A stretch of DNA of 64,000 nucleotides from Methylomonas rhizoryzae (GCF_008632455.1 NZ_CP043929.1:3968001-4032000), one strand, 5' to 3'. Numbered from the stretch's first letter, positions 18,390-27,997 are shown. Made by a program: numbers and translations. The notes: a model not told the origin generated them from the sequence alone.

Positions 18390-18908
18390 ATGTCAGACAA
18401 ACTTCCTGAATTTATCGATCCTGTGCTATTTGCCGAACGGCGAAGCATTTTGTCCGGGTCTTTGAAAATAGCCAGTCTCGAACGTTTGTCGAGCGCCGTT
18501 TCCGAAAATAGCGGAAATATTCTGGTCGAGTTGCAATTCGACAAACAGGGCAAGTACGCGGTGGTATCGGGCCACATCAAAACCGTGCTGCAACTGGAAT
18601 GTCAATCGTGCTTGCAACAATTGGAATGGGCAATCGATGCACCGATAAAATTGGCCGTGGTCTCGTCGCTACAAGAAGCCGATCAATTGGAGATCGATTG
18701 CGAGCCCTTGCTGTTCAACGGCGAAAAAATTTCGCTCAATGAGTTGATAGAAGACGAAATTTTGCTGACGTTACCCGACTACCCTAAGCACGATTATGAC
18801 TGCATCGTCCGCCGTCATTCCAAAGATGCGGATTTCGACGATAGCAAACAAGACCAAACCCATAATCCATTTTCAGTTTTAGCCAATCTTAAAAAAACCG
18901 GAGAGTAA
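18390..18908 (+). CDS. yceD: Large ribosomal RNA subunit accumulation protein YceD (DUF177)
   Basis: 172 residues. YceD-family proteins are needed for normal 23S rRNA levels and sit next to rpmF in most bacteria. Family features: FIDPVLFAERRSILSG start, the paired Cys of LECQSCLQQLEW, VEDEI-like IEDEILLTLPDYPKHD, and the C-terminal NPFSVLANLKK. No ribosome site is visible before the ATG, which agrees with the nearly leaderless transcript predicted from the promoter. It ends two bases before rpmF. Confidence 0.93.
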   Translation: MSDKLPEFIDPVLFAERRSILSGSLKIASLERLSSAVSENSGNILVELQFDKQGKYAVVSGHIKTVLQLECQSCLQQLEWAIDAPIKLAVVSSLQEADQLEIDCEPLLFNGEKISLNELIEDEILLTLPDYPKHDYDCIVRRHSKDADFDDSKQDQTHNPFSVLANLKKTGE

Positions 18909-18910
18909 AA

Positions 18911-19096
18911 ATGGCAGTACAAAAGAGCAAAGTCTCACGCTCCAGACGCGGCCAACGCCGTTCCCACGACGCGTTAACCGCTAGGACGCTTTCTCAAGAT
19001 CCGTTGACCGGCGAAATGCACCTGCGTCACCACATGACGCCGGACGGATTTTTCAAAGGCCGCCAAATCGTCAACACCCGTAGCGACGACGAATAA
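18911..19096 (+). CDS. rpmF: 50S ribosomal protein L32
   Basis: 61 residues. The N-terminus MAVQKSKVSRSRRGQRRSHD is the classic L32 sequence; the C-terminal part HHMTPDGFFKGRQIV is also typical. The protein lacks the zinc-binding Cys pairs found in some L32 forms. It has a GGAG ribosome site within the end of yceD. Confidence 0.97.
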   Translation: MAVQKSKVSRSRRGQRRSHDALTARTLSQDPLTGEMHLRHHMTPDGFFKGRQIVNTRSDDE

Positions 19097-19217
19097 AGCG
19101 AACCTCTAAGCGCCGAACCGCCATTTCGCATCGGCGCAAGAGTTTCCGCGCGATACGCATCGGAGCCGATCTCCTGCGGGAAGCGGCCGAATGCACATTA
19201 TGTACATTCATCGTAAC

Positions 19218-19245
19218 GGCACATTGTCAACAATGTGCCTTTTTA
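19218..19245 (+). terminator. Intrinsic terminator between rpmF and plsX
   Basis: A perfect 9-bp stem (GGCACATTG at 19218-19226, CAATGTGCC at 19231-19239) with a TCAA loop, followed by five T. It ends about 30 bases before the plsX start. Confidence 0.85.
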
Positions 19246-19275
19246 TTCTTTAACTTCACGGGTTAGGTCCTAAGT

Positions 19276-20304
19276 GTGAGCTCAACTCTCTCGATTGATG
19301 CCATGGGCGGCGACTTCGGTCCCCAAGTGACGATACCGGCATCGCTATCCTGTTTACGAAAAAATCCCCGGCTTAACTTGATCATGGTCGGCGACCAGAC
19401 GATATTGCAAGAAATGCTGGCGAGCGCTCTGCAAGAATTTCCGGGCAGATTAAGCATCGTGCATGCTTCGCAAGTCGTCGAAATGGACGAAGCGCCGCAA
19501 AAAGCCTTAAAGAATAAAAAAGACTCCTCCATGCGAGTGGCGATCAATCTGGTCAAGGACGGTCGCGCCGACGCCTGCGTCAGCGCCGGCAACACCGGCG
19601 CCTTGATGGCAACCGCCCGTTTCGTGTTGAAAATGATTCCGGGCATCGAACGTCCGGCCATTATTTCGACACTGCCCTCTACTTTCGGGCATACCCACAT
19701 GTTGGATTTGGGCGGCAACGTAGATTCCAGCGCCGAACATTTATACCAATTCGCCGTAATGGGCGAAGAAGTGGTCAAGGCCGTCGAAAACATCGAGCGC
19801 CCGAGAGTCGGCTTGCTGAACATCGGCGAAGAAGACATGAAAGGCAACGAACAAGTCAAAGCCGCGGCCAAATTGCTGGAAAACTCCAACCTGAATTACA
19901 TCGGCTATGTCGAAGGCAATTCCATCAATGCCGGCAACGTTAAAGTGGACTTGATCGTAACCGACGGTTTCGTCGGCAACATCGCGCTGAAATCCATAGA
20001 AGGCGCCGCAAAAATGATAGGCGTCAAACTCAAAGCGACCTTCGCGCGCAACTGGCTGACCAAACTGGCCGGCTTAATCGCTTACCCGGTGCTGAAGCAA
20101 TTCAAGGACAGCATAGACCCGCGTCTCTACAACGGCGCCAGTTTCGTCGGCTTGCGCGGCTTAGTCATCAAAAGCCACGGCGGCGCGGACGCCTTGGCGT
20201 TCGAGACCGCAATCCATCTCGCCGAGGTGGAGGTTGAAAAAGACGTATTACGCAAAATCAGCGACAAGCTGGAAACCGCACTGGCCCCTAGGGAAACCGC
20301 ATGA
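19276..20304 (+). CDS. plsX: Phosphate acyltransferase PlsX
   Basis: 342 residues with a GTG start. It makes acyl-phosphate from acyl-ACP and phosphate, the entry to phospholipid synthesis. Motifs: LSIDAMGGDFGPQV at the N-terminus, VSAGNTGALMA, GNVDSSAEHLYQFA, NIGEEDMKGNE and DGFVGNIALKS. It is the first gene of a plsX-fabH-fabD-fabG cluster and overlaps fabH by ATGA. The terminator just upstream implies read-through from rpmF or an unseen promoter. Confidence 0.96.
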   Translation: MSSTLSIDAMGGDFGPQVTIPASLSCLRKNPRLNLIMVGDQTILQEMLASALQEFPGRLSIVHASQVVEMDEAPQKALKNKKDSSMRVAINLVKDGRADACVSAGNTGALMATARFVLKMIPGIERPAIISTLPSTFGHTHMLDLGGNVDSSAEHLYQFAVMGEEVVKAVENIERPRVGLLNIGEEDMKGNEQVKAAAKLLENSNLNYIGYVEGNSINAGNVKVDLIVTDGFVGNIALKSIEGAAKMIGVKLKATFARNWLTKLAGLIAYPVLKQFKDSIDPRLYNGASFVGLRGLVIKSHGGADALAFETAIHLAEVEVEKDVLRKISDKLETALAPRETA

Positions 20305-21269
20305 CTTGCTGGAGTAAACTCATAGGTACCGGCGGCTACCTGCCCGCCACCGTACGTAGCAACGACGACATCTCGCAAATGGTGGATACCTCCGATGCGT
20401 GGATTTACGAACGCACCGGCATCAAAAGCCGCCGTATCGCCGCAGACGACGAAAGCGCCTCGACCATGGCGGAGGCCGCCGCTCGTCAGGCTTTGGCGAT
20501 GGCGGGCATACAGCCCGAATCGATAGACCTGATTTTGGTGGCGACCGGCACGCCCGACAGAGTCTACCCTAGCACGGCTTGCCTGGTGCAACGACTCTTG
20601 GGCGTAAGCAATTGCGCCGCATTCGACATTCAAGCCGCCTGCTCCGGATCAATTTACGCCCTGAGCGTCGCCGACCAATACATACGCGCAGGCACCTACA
20701 AACACGTGCTGGTGATAGGCTCCGAAGTCTGTTCCCGTATCGTCGACTGGAGCGATAGAGGCACCTGCATCTTGTTCGGCGACGGTGCCGGCGCCGCAGT
20801 ACTCGCGGCTTCCGACCAGCCCGGCATTCTGTCGACTCACATCCATTCCGACGGCGGTTACGAAGACTTGCTTTATTGCCCGAATCCGCAAGTCGCGGCA
20901 GCTGCAAAACAACACGAACCCGCGTATATCAAAATGCGCGGCAACGAAGTGTTCAAAGTGGCGGTCAATACCTTGGGCCGGATCGTCGACGAAACCTTAG
21001 AAGCCAATAATTTACAACACAGCGACATCGACTGGCTGGTGCCCCACCAGGCCAACACCCGCATCATCGCCGCTACCGCTAAAAAGCTCGGCATGTCGAT
21101 GGAGCAAGTTATTCTTACCTTGGAAAATCAAGGCAACACCTCGTCAGCCTCGGTATTGCTGGCTCTGAACGAAGGCATCAGGGACGGTAGAATCCAACCC
21201 GGTCATACGGTGTTGATGGAAGCGTTCGGAGCGGGCTTTACCTGGGGCTCCGCCCTGCTCAAGTATTGA
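20301..21269 (+). CDS. fabH: 3-oxoacyl-ACP synthase III (KAS III)
   Basis: 322 residues. It condenses acetyl-CoA with malonyl-ACP to start fatty-acid synthesis. The catalytic triad is visible: Cys114 in AACSGSIYA, His249 in VPHQANTRI, and Asn279 in ENQGNTSSAS. The length is normal. It lies between plsX and fabD, separated from fabD by five bases. Confidence 0.96.
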   Translation: MTCWSKLIGTGGYLPATVRSNDDISQMVDTSDAWIYERTGIKSRRIAADDESASTMAEAAARQALAMAGIQPESIDLILVATGTPDRVYPSTACLVQRLLGVSNCAAFDIQAACSGSIYALSVADQYIRAGTYKHVLVIGSEVCSRIVDWSDRGTCILFGDGAGAAVLAASDQPGILSTHIHSDGGYEDLLYCPNPQVAAAAKQHEPAYIKMRGNEVFKVAVNTLGRIVDETLEANNLQHSDIDWLVPHQANTRIIAATAKKLGMSMEQVILTLENQGNTSSASVLLALNEGIRDGRIQPGHTVLMEAFGAGFTWGSALLKY

Positions 21270-21274
21270 ATTGA

Positions 21275-22231
21275 ATGATGAATCAGCAAAACTACAGTCT
21301 GGCTTTCGTATTCCCTGGTCAAGGATCGCAATCAATCGGCATGATGTCGGCCTTAGCCGATGCCTTTCCTCAGGTCAAAGAAACCTTCGTCCAAGCCTCG
21401 GACGTCTTGGGCTTCGATTTGTGGCAATTGGTCAACGAAGGTCCTGAAGCCGATTTAAATCAAACTCGGAACACTCAACCCGCCATGCTGGCGGCTGGCG
21501 TCGCCACCTGGCGGGTTTGGTGCCAACAATCGCCAGTCCGGCCAGGCTGGATGGCGGGACACAGCCTAGGGGAATACACCGCGTTGGTATGTTCCGGGGC
21601 TATCGCTTTCGAAGATGCAATTAAACTGGTTGCCGAGCGCGGCCGCTTGATGCAGGAAGCGGTGCCGGCAGGCGTCGGCGCGATGGCGGCTATTTTAGGC
21701 TTGCAAGACCACCAAGTCGTCAATGCCTGCGCCGAAGTCGCCCAAGGCGAAGTGGTCGCAGCCGCCAATTTCAATGCGCCCGGCCAAGTGGTCATTGCAG
21801 GCCATAGCGCCGCGGTGGATCGGGCCATAGAGGCCATGAAAGCCCTGGGAGCCAAGCGGGCGGTAAAACTACCGGTCAGCGTGCCGTCGCACTGCTTGCT
21901 GATGGAGCCGGCTGCAGAAAAACTTGGCGCGCTATTGCAAAGCATAACGATCGTCCCGCCTAGCGTCTCCCTGATACACAACGCCGACGTTAAATCGCAC
22001 GGGGCGCCGGAAGTCATTCGCGTCGCGCTGACAGAGCAATTGTTCAAACCGGTACGATGGGTGGAAAGCGTGAAGTTCATGCACGAACAAGGCGTCACCG
22101 GCTTTGTCGAGTGCGGTCCGGGCAAAGTGTTGATGGGACTTAACAAGCGTATTGCCCCGGACGCCGCGCATTACGGTTTGTTCGATCCTGATTCTTTACA
22201 AAAAGTATTGGAGCTAACCAACAATGGATAA
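21275..22231 (+). CDS. fabD: Malonyl-CoA:ACP transacylase
   Basis: 318 residues. It moves malonyl from CoA to acyl carrier protein. Motifs: FVFPGQGSQSIGM, active-site Ser97 in GHSLGEY, and the catalytic His in SVPSHCLLM. The stop overlaps the fabG start by eight bases, which suggests coupled translation. Confidence 0.96.
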   Translation: MMNQQNYSLAFVFPGQGSQSIGMMSALADAFPQVKETFVQASDVLGFDLWQLVNEGPEADLNQTRNTQPAMLAAGVATWRVWCQQSPVRPGWMAGHSLGEYTALVCSGAIAFEDAIKLVAERGRLMQEAVPAGVGAMAAILGLQDHQVVNACAEVAQGEVVAAANFNAPGQVVIAGHSAAVDRAIEAMKALGAKRAVKLPVSVPSHCLLMEPAAEKLGALLQSITIVPPSVSLIHNADVKSHGAPEVIRVALTEQLFKPVRWVESVKFMHEQGVTGFVECGPGKVLMGLNKRIAPDAAHYGLFDPDSLQKVLELTNNG

Positions 22232-22952
22232 GAAACTTGCCATCGTCACGGGCGCCAGCCGTGGCATAGGCCGAGCGATTGCGGAAAGATTGCTGGCCGA
22301 CGGATTTTTCGTGGTGGGCACAGCCACTTCCGACAGCGGCGCAGACGCTATTTCCGCTTACCTAGGCGATAACGGTAAAGGCTTTAAATTAAACGTTGCC
22401 GATGCCACCGACATCGACGTCTTCATCAAAACGGTGGACGAAAGCTACGGTACCCCGGCCGTCCTGGTCAACAATGCCGGCATTACCCGCGACAACTTGC
22501 TGATGCGCATGAAGGACGAAGACTGGGACGACATCATCAACACCAATCTGACCTCCATCTTCCGCATGAGCAAGGCGGTGATGCGCGGCATGATGAAAGC
22601 CCGTTACGGCCGCATCATCAACATTTCGTCGGTTGTCGGCTCCACCGGCAACGCCGGACAGGCCAACTACGCGGCGGCCAAGGCCGGCATGGTCGGCTTC
22701 GCAAAATCCATGGCTAAAGAGATAGGTTCGCGCGGCATTACCGTCAACACCGTGGCCCCGGGTTTCATCGATACCGACATGACTAAAGAATTGCCGGAAG
22801 AAGTCAAGAAAAATCTGCTTTCCGCTATAGCAGTCGGCCGTCTCGGCCAACCGGAAGAAATCGCTCACGCGGTCAGCTTCCTGGCATCCGAGCAAGCGTC
22901 CTACATTACCGGCGAAACACTGCACGTCAACGGCGGCATGTACATGCCTTAA
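22224..22952 (+). CDS. fabG: 3-oxoacyl-ACP reductase
   Basis: 242 residues, short-chain dehydrogenase. It reduces 3-oxoacyl-ACP with NADPH. The Rossmann motif TGASRGIGRAIA (9-20), NNAG (83-86) and the catalytic Ser136, Tyr149 and Lys153 are all present. In the usual gammaproteobacterial cluster acpP and fabF follow; here the next gene is convergent and unrelated, so the carrier-protein gene must be elsewhere. Confidence 0.96.
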   Translation: MDKKLAIVTGASRGIGRAIAERLLADGFFVVGTATSDSGADAISAYLGDNGKGFKLNVADATDIDVFIKTVDESYGTPAVLVNNAGITRDNLLMRMKDEDWDDIINTNLTSIFRMSKAVMRGMMKARYGRIINISSVVGSTGNAGQANYAAAKAGMVGFAKSMAKEIGSRGITVNTVAPGFIDTDMTKELPEEVKKNLLSAIAVGRLGQPEEIAHAVSFLASEQASYITGETLHVNGGMYMP

Positions 22953-22986
22953 GGCTTTCGCCGAACACTACGGGCACGGACGCCCG

Positions 22987-24297
22987 CTACTGCACCGCCA
23001 AAACCAACCCCGCCAATCCCAAGCTCAACACTGAAATCCCGCCGACCAGGCTGGCCAACCGGCTATCGCCCAGCACCCAAGTCAACGTGACTTTAAACCC
23101 GGTGTTGCTGATCACCGCCAACAAAATCGCGTAAGCGGCAGTTTGCGTCTGCATCGTAGATTTGCCCATTTGCGCCAGCGACAAGGTTATCGCATCCACA
23201 TCGGCAATACCGGAAATCGCCGCCAGTACATAAGTACCCATGTCGCCGAAATAATCCCGCATCCATTGAGTCAGTAACATAACGGCCAACAGCAAGGCAC
23301 CGAATTTCAAAGCCGTACCCAATTGAAACGGATTTTCCAGCTTAAATGCCTGTTGCTCTCGATAATCCGCCGCCGAACGCCATAGCAGGAATGCCGCCAG
23401 ATAGGTGGACACGCTCATCAAGACCAATGCCGGCCACAAACACTGAAACAAGGCTTTATTGAACAACCACGACAGTAAAACGATACGGGCCGGCATGGTC
23501 GCGCAAGCGGTCAAAATACCGGCCGCCAGCGCGTTATGCAAGCCCGGTAGCTGCACAGCCAGACGCGACAGATTCAAGGTCACCACGGTGGAAGAAACCA
23601 ATCCTCCGCAAATCCCGGTCAATAGCGGGCCGTGCCTATCGCCGGCGATGCGTATCGCAAAATACCCCAAATACGAAATCGCGGCGATCAGCACCACCAT
23701 CCACCAGATTTGGTAAAGGTTTACCGGCGCCCAAGACACGATGTCCCGGTTCGGCAATACCGGCAACACTACCACGGAAATCAACAACAGCTTTAATGTG
23801 GCGTGTACTTCCTCTTGGTCCAGCCGGCTTATCCAATCGTGCAATAGCGGCTTATAACCTAGCAACGAGGTCACCACGACTGCCGCGGCCACCGCCAACA
23901 TACTATGTCCGCTTAAGGTCAACGCCCCCAGCGAAAAGGTCAACAAGGAGGCTACGCTGCCGGTAATGCTCAAGTCTGCGAAGCGTTTTACCCCGCCGCG
24001 GTAGGCGACCAGCAAAATCAAAGACAAACTCAAAAACACCAGCCCCAGTAACAAAGGGCCCAATTGCTGCGCGATCAGCGCCCACACCCCGCCCAACAGC
24101 CCCAACAAACCGTGAGTACGCAATCCGGCCACCCGCATGCCTTCGGCCTTGTCGCGCATCTGCCAGCCCCGTTCCAAGCCTATCAACAAACCGATCGCCA
24201 ACGCGATGCCCAGTGCTTTGAAATTCGATAAATCGGCCAAATGCATGCCGCCCGTTACCGTAGGTACCGCTACCGATTCAACGGGATTACCGCTCAT
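22987..24297 (-). CDS. MgtC-like / DUF4010 multi-pass membrane protein
   Basis: 436 residues with about 12 hydrophobic segments. The N-terminal part (ALAIGLLIGLERGW, then GMRVAGLRTHGLLGLLGG) matches the MgtC/SapB-type domain; the C-terminal half is of the DUF4010 type (GISGIADVDAITLS-like AISGIADVDAITLSLAQMG). Function is not established; transport or magnesium/metal-related roles have been proposed for relatives. The ATG at 24297 has a GGAG site at a good distance. It is convergent with fabG, 34 bases apart. Confidence 0.85.
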   Translation of the reverse strand: MSGNPVESVAVPTVTGGMHLADLSNFKALGIALAIGLLIGLERGWQMRDKAEGMRVAGLRTHGLLGLLGGVWALIAQQLGPLLLGLVFLSLSLILLVAYRGGVKRFADLSITGSVASLLTFSLGALTLSGHSMLAVAAAVVVTSLLGYKPLLHDWISRLDQEEVHATLKLLLISVVVLPVLPNRDIVSWAPVNLYQIWWMVVLIAAISYLGYFAIRIAGDRHGPLLTGICGGLVSSTVVTLNLSRLAVQLPGLHNALAAGILTACATMPARIVLLSWLFNKALFQCLWPALVLMSVSTYLAAFLLWRSAADYREQQAFKLENPFQLGTALKFGALLLAVMLLTQWMRDYFGDMGTYVLAAISGIADVDAITLSLAQMGKSTMQTQTAAYAILLAVISNTGFKVTLTWVLGDSRLASLVGGISVLSLGLAGLVLAVQ

Positions 24298-24960
24298 TTA
24301 AATTCTCCACCGTAATTACTGGCCAAGCCGATTTCCGGTGAAAACACACCAGCCTAACCGGTCTTTTTATCCATCTACTGCAGCTAGGAAATGCTTGCAG
24401 CACGCCGCAGTGCCTCTCGTTTTTAAGCTTGCTCGGGGCACAAAATTCCGGCACCGTTCCGATATGTTTATTGTTGAAAATCGCCTAAAACCGTAAGGAT
24501 GTACCGCACAGGATAGTATCGAAATCTGCAAAGCTGTCGTTGGAATCACCCCTTTCAATTGCCCAAGCGCCACGTAACGGTCATAACGCGGCTATATCGC
24601 CCGGTAAATCAAAACCTATCAGTGGGATGAGCGCCTTCGATAAGGTTCACGGCACACAAACACCTGCTTATTCGATCGACCCAGCCGCATCAAAAAATCG
24701 GACGCGATTCAACCGGAAAAAAGCAATTACCTATTGCCTCCCCGGCTATTGCAACGGCTAGGCCATTAGAGCATATAATCCGCGCGATACCCTCCCATAG
24801 CAATAACCGAATTACCACTATGCACAGCATATTCTCAACACGCCGACTCGTGAGCGGCAAGCCGGCAACAGTCATGCACGGCCTGATTTCGCATTTCGAT
24901 CTTCCTTACCGCCACTCCCCAAGTTTCGCGCCGCAGCATTAAAGGACACTCTCGCCGACA
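24298..24960. other. Long intergenic region, no gene seen
   Basis: About 660 bases between divergent genes (DUF4010 protein and EAL protein). Short open frames exist on both strands, but none has a ribosome site, sensible composition or a recognisable product. It should hold both promoters; no clear sigma-70 pair or known RNA was identified. Confidence 0.5.
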
Positions 24961-26130
24961 ATGGACTCACAACTCGACTTATTCCCGCATTTTCAACCCA
25001 TTATCAGCGTCGCCAACGGCAAAATCATCGGTTACGAGGCTTTAGCTCGACAGCGCAACGCGCAGAACAAAATCGTATCGGCCGGCGCGCTGTTTTCTTC
25101 GCCGGATTTAGACGCCAAACAACGTACCGAGCTGGACCGTCAAGTGCGCTGGAAAGCCCTGCAAAAGTTCGCCGAATTGGACAACAGCACTTATTTGGCC
25201 ATCAATATTTCCTCGGCCTGGATCAACAACCTGAGGCAATTGAACGCCTCGCCCACCCTAAAAATGCTGGAAGAACTGAATATCGACCGGCAGCGGATTA
25301 TCGTGGAAATCACCGAGGAACATGTCGATTTGCATAAGCTGAAAGAACTGGTACGCCGCTACCGAGACCAAGGGCTCAGAGTCGCGTTGGACGATTTCGG
25401 CAGCGGCGCCGCGCAATTGCAACGCGTCACCACCCTACACCCCGACATCATCAAAATCGACATGCGCTTGTTCAAACAAGCCAGCAAGGGCGGCATTGCC
25501 GGAGAACTGGTGAACAGCTTGACCCGGCTAGGAAAACGCACCGGCTGTCAAATCATTTGCGAAGGGGTGGAAACTGACGAAGAATTTCTATTCGGTTTGA
25601 ACTGCGGCGCGCAATTCGTGCAAGGGCATTTATTCTCTCCGGCCAGTGCGGAATTCAAACCTTCCAATTTGTTCGAGCAGCACATCGTGTCCTTGCGCGG
25701 CAAATTTTTGAAAAATACCTTAAGCAAACTGAAACAAGAATTCAGCGCCATCAACGCTACCAAACAGCTGATTTACCGCTTGGCCGACGCGCTGCAAGGC
25801 GATTTCAACCTGAACGAATTGGCCAGCTGGAATTTTACCCAAAGCGGCGTCGTGCGCTTTTTCTTATGCGACAACCAAGGCAACCAACTTTCCCCCGACT
25901 TTAATTTCCAACAGGACAAATGGTTCACCAACCCACGCAAAATCGGCTACAACTGGTCATGGCGCCCTTATTTTTATCAACTGTTGGCTTTGGAAACCAT
26001 TGGGGATAACCATCGCATCGTCACTTCGGAGCGTTACCGCGACTTCGGTAGCGAGCTTTTGTGCAAAACCCTATCGTTACGCCTGGATGCGGACCGTATT
26101 TTATTGGTCGACATCGTAGCCAACGACTAA
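24961..26130 (+). CDS. EAL-domain cyclic-di-GMP phosphodiesterase-like protein
   Basis: 389 residues. The EAL domain occupies about residues 8-245: EALAR (26-30, the signature motif), ITEEHVD, DDFGSG with the metal-binding Asp144/Asp145, IKIDMRLF, and ICEGVETDEE. These keep the residues needed for c-di-GMP hydrolysis, so it is probably active. The C-terminal ~140 residues form a separate domain that includes FNLNELASWNFT and RYRDFGSELLCKTLSLRLDA and may be a sensory part; its family was not recognised. No GGDEF or transmembrane segment is present. It is probably cytosolic. Confidence 0.85.
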   Translation: MDSQLDLFPHFQPIISVANGKIIGYEALARQRNAQNKIVSAGALFSSPDLDAKQRTELDRQVRWKALQKFAELDNSTYLAINISSAWINNLRQLNASPTLKMLEELNIDRQRIIVEITEEHVDLHKLKELVRRYRDQGLRVALDDFGSGAAQLQRVTTLHPDIIKIDMRLFKQASKGGIAGELVNSLTRLGKRTGCQIICEGVETDEEFLFGLNCGAQFVQGHLFSPASAEFKPSNLFEQHIVSLRGKFLKNTLSKLKQEFSAINATKQLIYRLADALQGDFNLNELASWNFTQSGVVRFFLCDNQGNQLSPDFNFQQDKWFTNPRKIGYNWSWRPYFYQLLALETIGDNHRIVTSERYRDFGSELLCKTLSLRLDADRILLVDIVAND

Positions 26131-26143
26131 ATTCCTCGCAAAC

Positions 26144-26617
26144 ATGACAGGTATCGCCGTGAACTATTGGTTAATGAAATCCGAACCGGACGCGTTCGGC
26201 ATAGACGACTTGCAGCAACGCCCCAAACAAACCGAACATTGGGACGGGGTGCGAAATTATCAGGCCCGCAACATGATGCGCGATCAAATGAAAGTGGGCG
26301 ACCCCATCTTTTTTTATCACTCCAACTGCGATTTGCCGGGCATCGTCGGTATCGCCGAGGTAGCCCGGGAAAGTTATCCCGATTTCACCGCCTTCGACCC
26401 CGACAGCAAATATTTCGATCCGAAAAGCAATGCGGACAACCCCACTTGGTTTATGGTCGACGTCCGTTTCGTCCGCAAACTCGCGCGCACGATCAGCTTG
26501 CAGGAATTGAAACCCTATCCGGAACTGGCAGACTTGGCGCTAGTAAGGCGCGGCAACCGCCTGTCCATCATGCCCGTCACCCAACCGCAGTGGGAATTCA
26601 TCCTGAGTTTGGAATGA
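26144..26617 (+). CDS. EVE-domain protein (thymocyte nuclear protein 1 type)
   Basis: 157 residues. The sequence YWLMKSEPDAFGIDDLQQ, HWDGVRNYQARNMMRDQMKVGD, FYHSNCDLPGIVGIAEV and RLSIMPVTQPQW are hallmarks of EVE domains, PUA-like folds that bind modified bases in nucleic acid. A GTG at 26159 would give the more usual start (NYWLMKSEP) and cannot be excluded. The stop overlaps the mutY start by ATGA. Confidence 0.88.
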   Translation: MTGIAVNYWLMKSEPDAFGIDDLQQRPKQTEHWDGVRNYQARNMMRDQMKVGDPIFFYHSNCDLPGIVGIAEVARESYPDFTAFDPDSKYFDPKSNADNPTWFMVDVRFVRKLARTISLQELKPYPELADLALVRRGNRLSIMPVTQPQWEFILSLE

Positions 26618-27702
26618 GCGCAGCTTTACAGCGCCCGTTACCGACCATGAGCCCGGAAGAATTTCAACTGCGTTTGCTGGCTTGGTTCGACATGCACGGC
26701 CGCAAAGACTTGCCGTGGCAGCAAGACATCAACCCCTACCGGGTTTGGGTGTCCGAAATCATGTTGCAGCAAACCCAGGTAAGCAGCGTCATCGGCTATT
26801 ACCGGCGTTTCATGGAACGTTTTCCCAATATCGCCGCATTGGCCGCCGCCGATACCGACCATGTTCTGCAGTATTGGGCAGGACTAGGTTATTACGCCCG
26901 GGCACGCAACTTACACAAAACAGCAAAAGCAATCGCCGCAAACGGTGGCGCCTTTCCGACCGGCATAGAGGAACTGAGTGCTCTGCCCGGCATAGGCCGC
27001 TCGACGGCCGGCGCAATCTTGAGTATCGCTTGCGGACAATCCCAGCCCATTTTGGACGGCAACGTCAAACGCGTGTTGAGTCGCTTTCACGCCGTCCCCG
27101 GCTGGCCGGGCAACAGCAAAGTCGCCGCACAACTATGGGAAATCGCCGGACGCTATACGCCGGACCGGCGCTGCGGCGCTTACACCCAAGCAATGATGGA
27201 CTTGGGCGCCACACTCTGTACCCGTAGCAAACCGCAATGCAAGCGCTGTCCGGTTGCCACGGGCTGCGCAGCCTATCACGCAAACGCGGTAGCGGATTAC
27301 CCGGCCGCCAAACCGCGCAAAATCCTACCGGTAAAACGCAGCTACTTATTGGTATTACTCGATCGCCGGCAGCGTACCTTGCTGCTCAAGCGCCCGCCGG
27401 CCGGCATTTGGGGGGGCTTGTGGAGCTTGCCCGAATTCGACGATCTGGACCGGTTGACCGCTTGGGCCGGGCCGCACGGCGTAGATAGGCAACGCATTCG
27501 CTTGCTCCCCGAAAACCGGCACAGCTTTTCTCACTACCATCTGGATTACACCCCCGTCGTCGCTCAGGCACAAAACCCTACTGATGCTGTGATGGAAGCA
27601 AATCAAGCGCTCTGGTATAAATTCGCCGACTTCGATACGCTCGGACTACCGGCGCCTATCAAGCGCCTGTTAACACAACTGAAAGAGGACTACTATGGCT
27701 AG
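26614..27702 (+). CDS. mutY: Adenine DNA glycosylase
   Basis: 362 residues from the ATG at 26614; the open frame extends upstream only as a shadow of the EVE gene. It removes adenine mispaired with 8-oxoguanine. Seen: catalytic Glu48 in VSEIMLQQTQV, helix-hairpin-helix LPGIGRSTAGAIL, Asp148 in LDGNVKRVL, the [4Fe-4S] ligands Cys202, 209, 212 and 218 (C-x6-C-x2-C-x5-C), and a C-terminal NUDIX-like domain with the RPPAGIWGGLWSLPE motif. It is followed by yggX with an overlap, as in other gammaproteobacteria. Confidence 0.96.
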   Translation: MSAALQRPLPTMSPEEFQLRLLAWFDMHGRKDLPWQQDINPYRVWVSEIMLQQTQVSSVIGYYRRFMERFPNIAALAAADTDHVLQYWAGLGYYARARNLHKTAKAIAANGGAFPTGIEELSALPGIGRSTAGAILSIACGQSQPILDGNVKRVLSRFHAVPGWPGNSKVAAQLWEIAGRYTPDRRCGAYTQAMMDLGATLCTRSKPQCKRCPVATGCAAYHANAVADYPAAKPRKILPVKRSYLLVLLDRRQRTLLLKRPPAGIWGGLWSLPEFDDLDRLTAWAGPHGVDRQRIRLLPENRHSFSHYHLDYTPVVAQAQNPTDAVMEANQALWYKFADFDTLGLPAPIKRLLTQLKEDYYG

Positions 27703-27970
27703 AATGGTTAAATGCGTAAAACTGGGTATGGAAGCGGAAGGCTTGGAGGCCCCGCCGTTTCCCGGCCCTAAAGGTCAGCGCATTTTCGAACAGGTTTCCA
27801 AGCAGGCCTGGAAAGATTGGCTGGCGATGCAAACCATGATTATCAACGAACAGCGGCTGGCCAGTTTCGACCCGATGACCAAGAAAATCCTAGAAGTCGA
27901 ACGGGAAAAATTTCTGTTCTCCGGCGGCTTCGAAATGCCGGAAGGCTACGTACAGCCCAAGGCTGAATAA
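27695..27970 (+). CDS. yggX: Fe(2+)-trafficking / iron-sulfur protection protein YggX
   Basis: 91 residues. It helps protect Fe-S clusters from oxidative damage and may carry iron. The MARMVKCVKLGMEAEGLE start with its single conserved Cys, FPGPKGQRIFE, WLAMQTMIINEQRL and FLFSGG are typical. It overlaps mutY by eight bases; MutY has an Fe-S cluster, a functional link known from this gene order. Confidence 0.96.
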   Translation: MARMVKCVKLGMEAEGLEAPPFPGPKGQRIFEQVSKQAWKDWLAMQTMIINEQRLASFDPMTKKILEVEREKFLFSGGFEMPEGYVQPKAE

Positions 27971-27997
27971 GCCTTGCTTAAAACCGTGACCTCAAAC

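Noticed and set aside
26167..26613. Upstream extension of the mutY frame
   Set aside because: It overlaps the EVE gene in another frame and has no homology; MutY begins at 26614.
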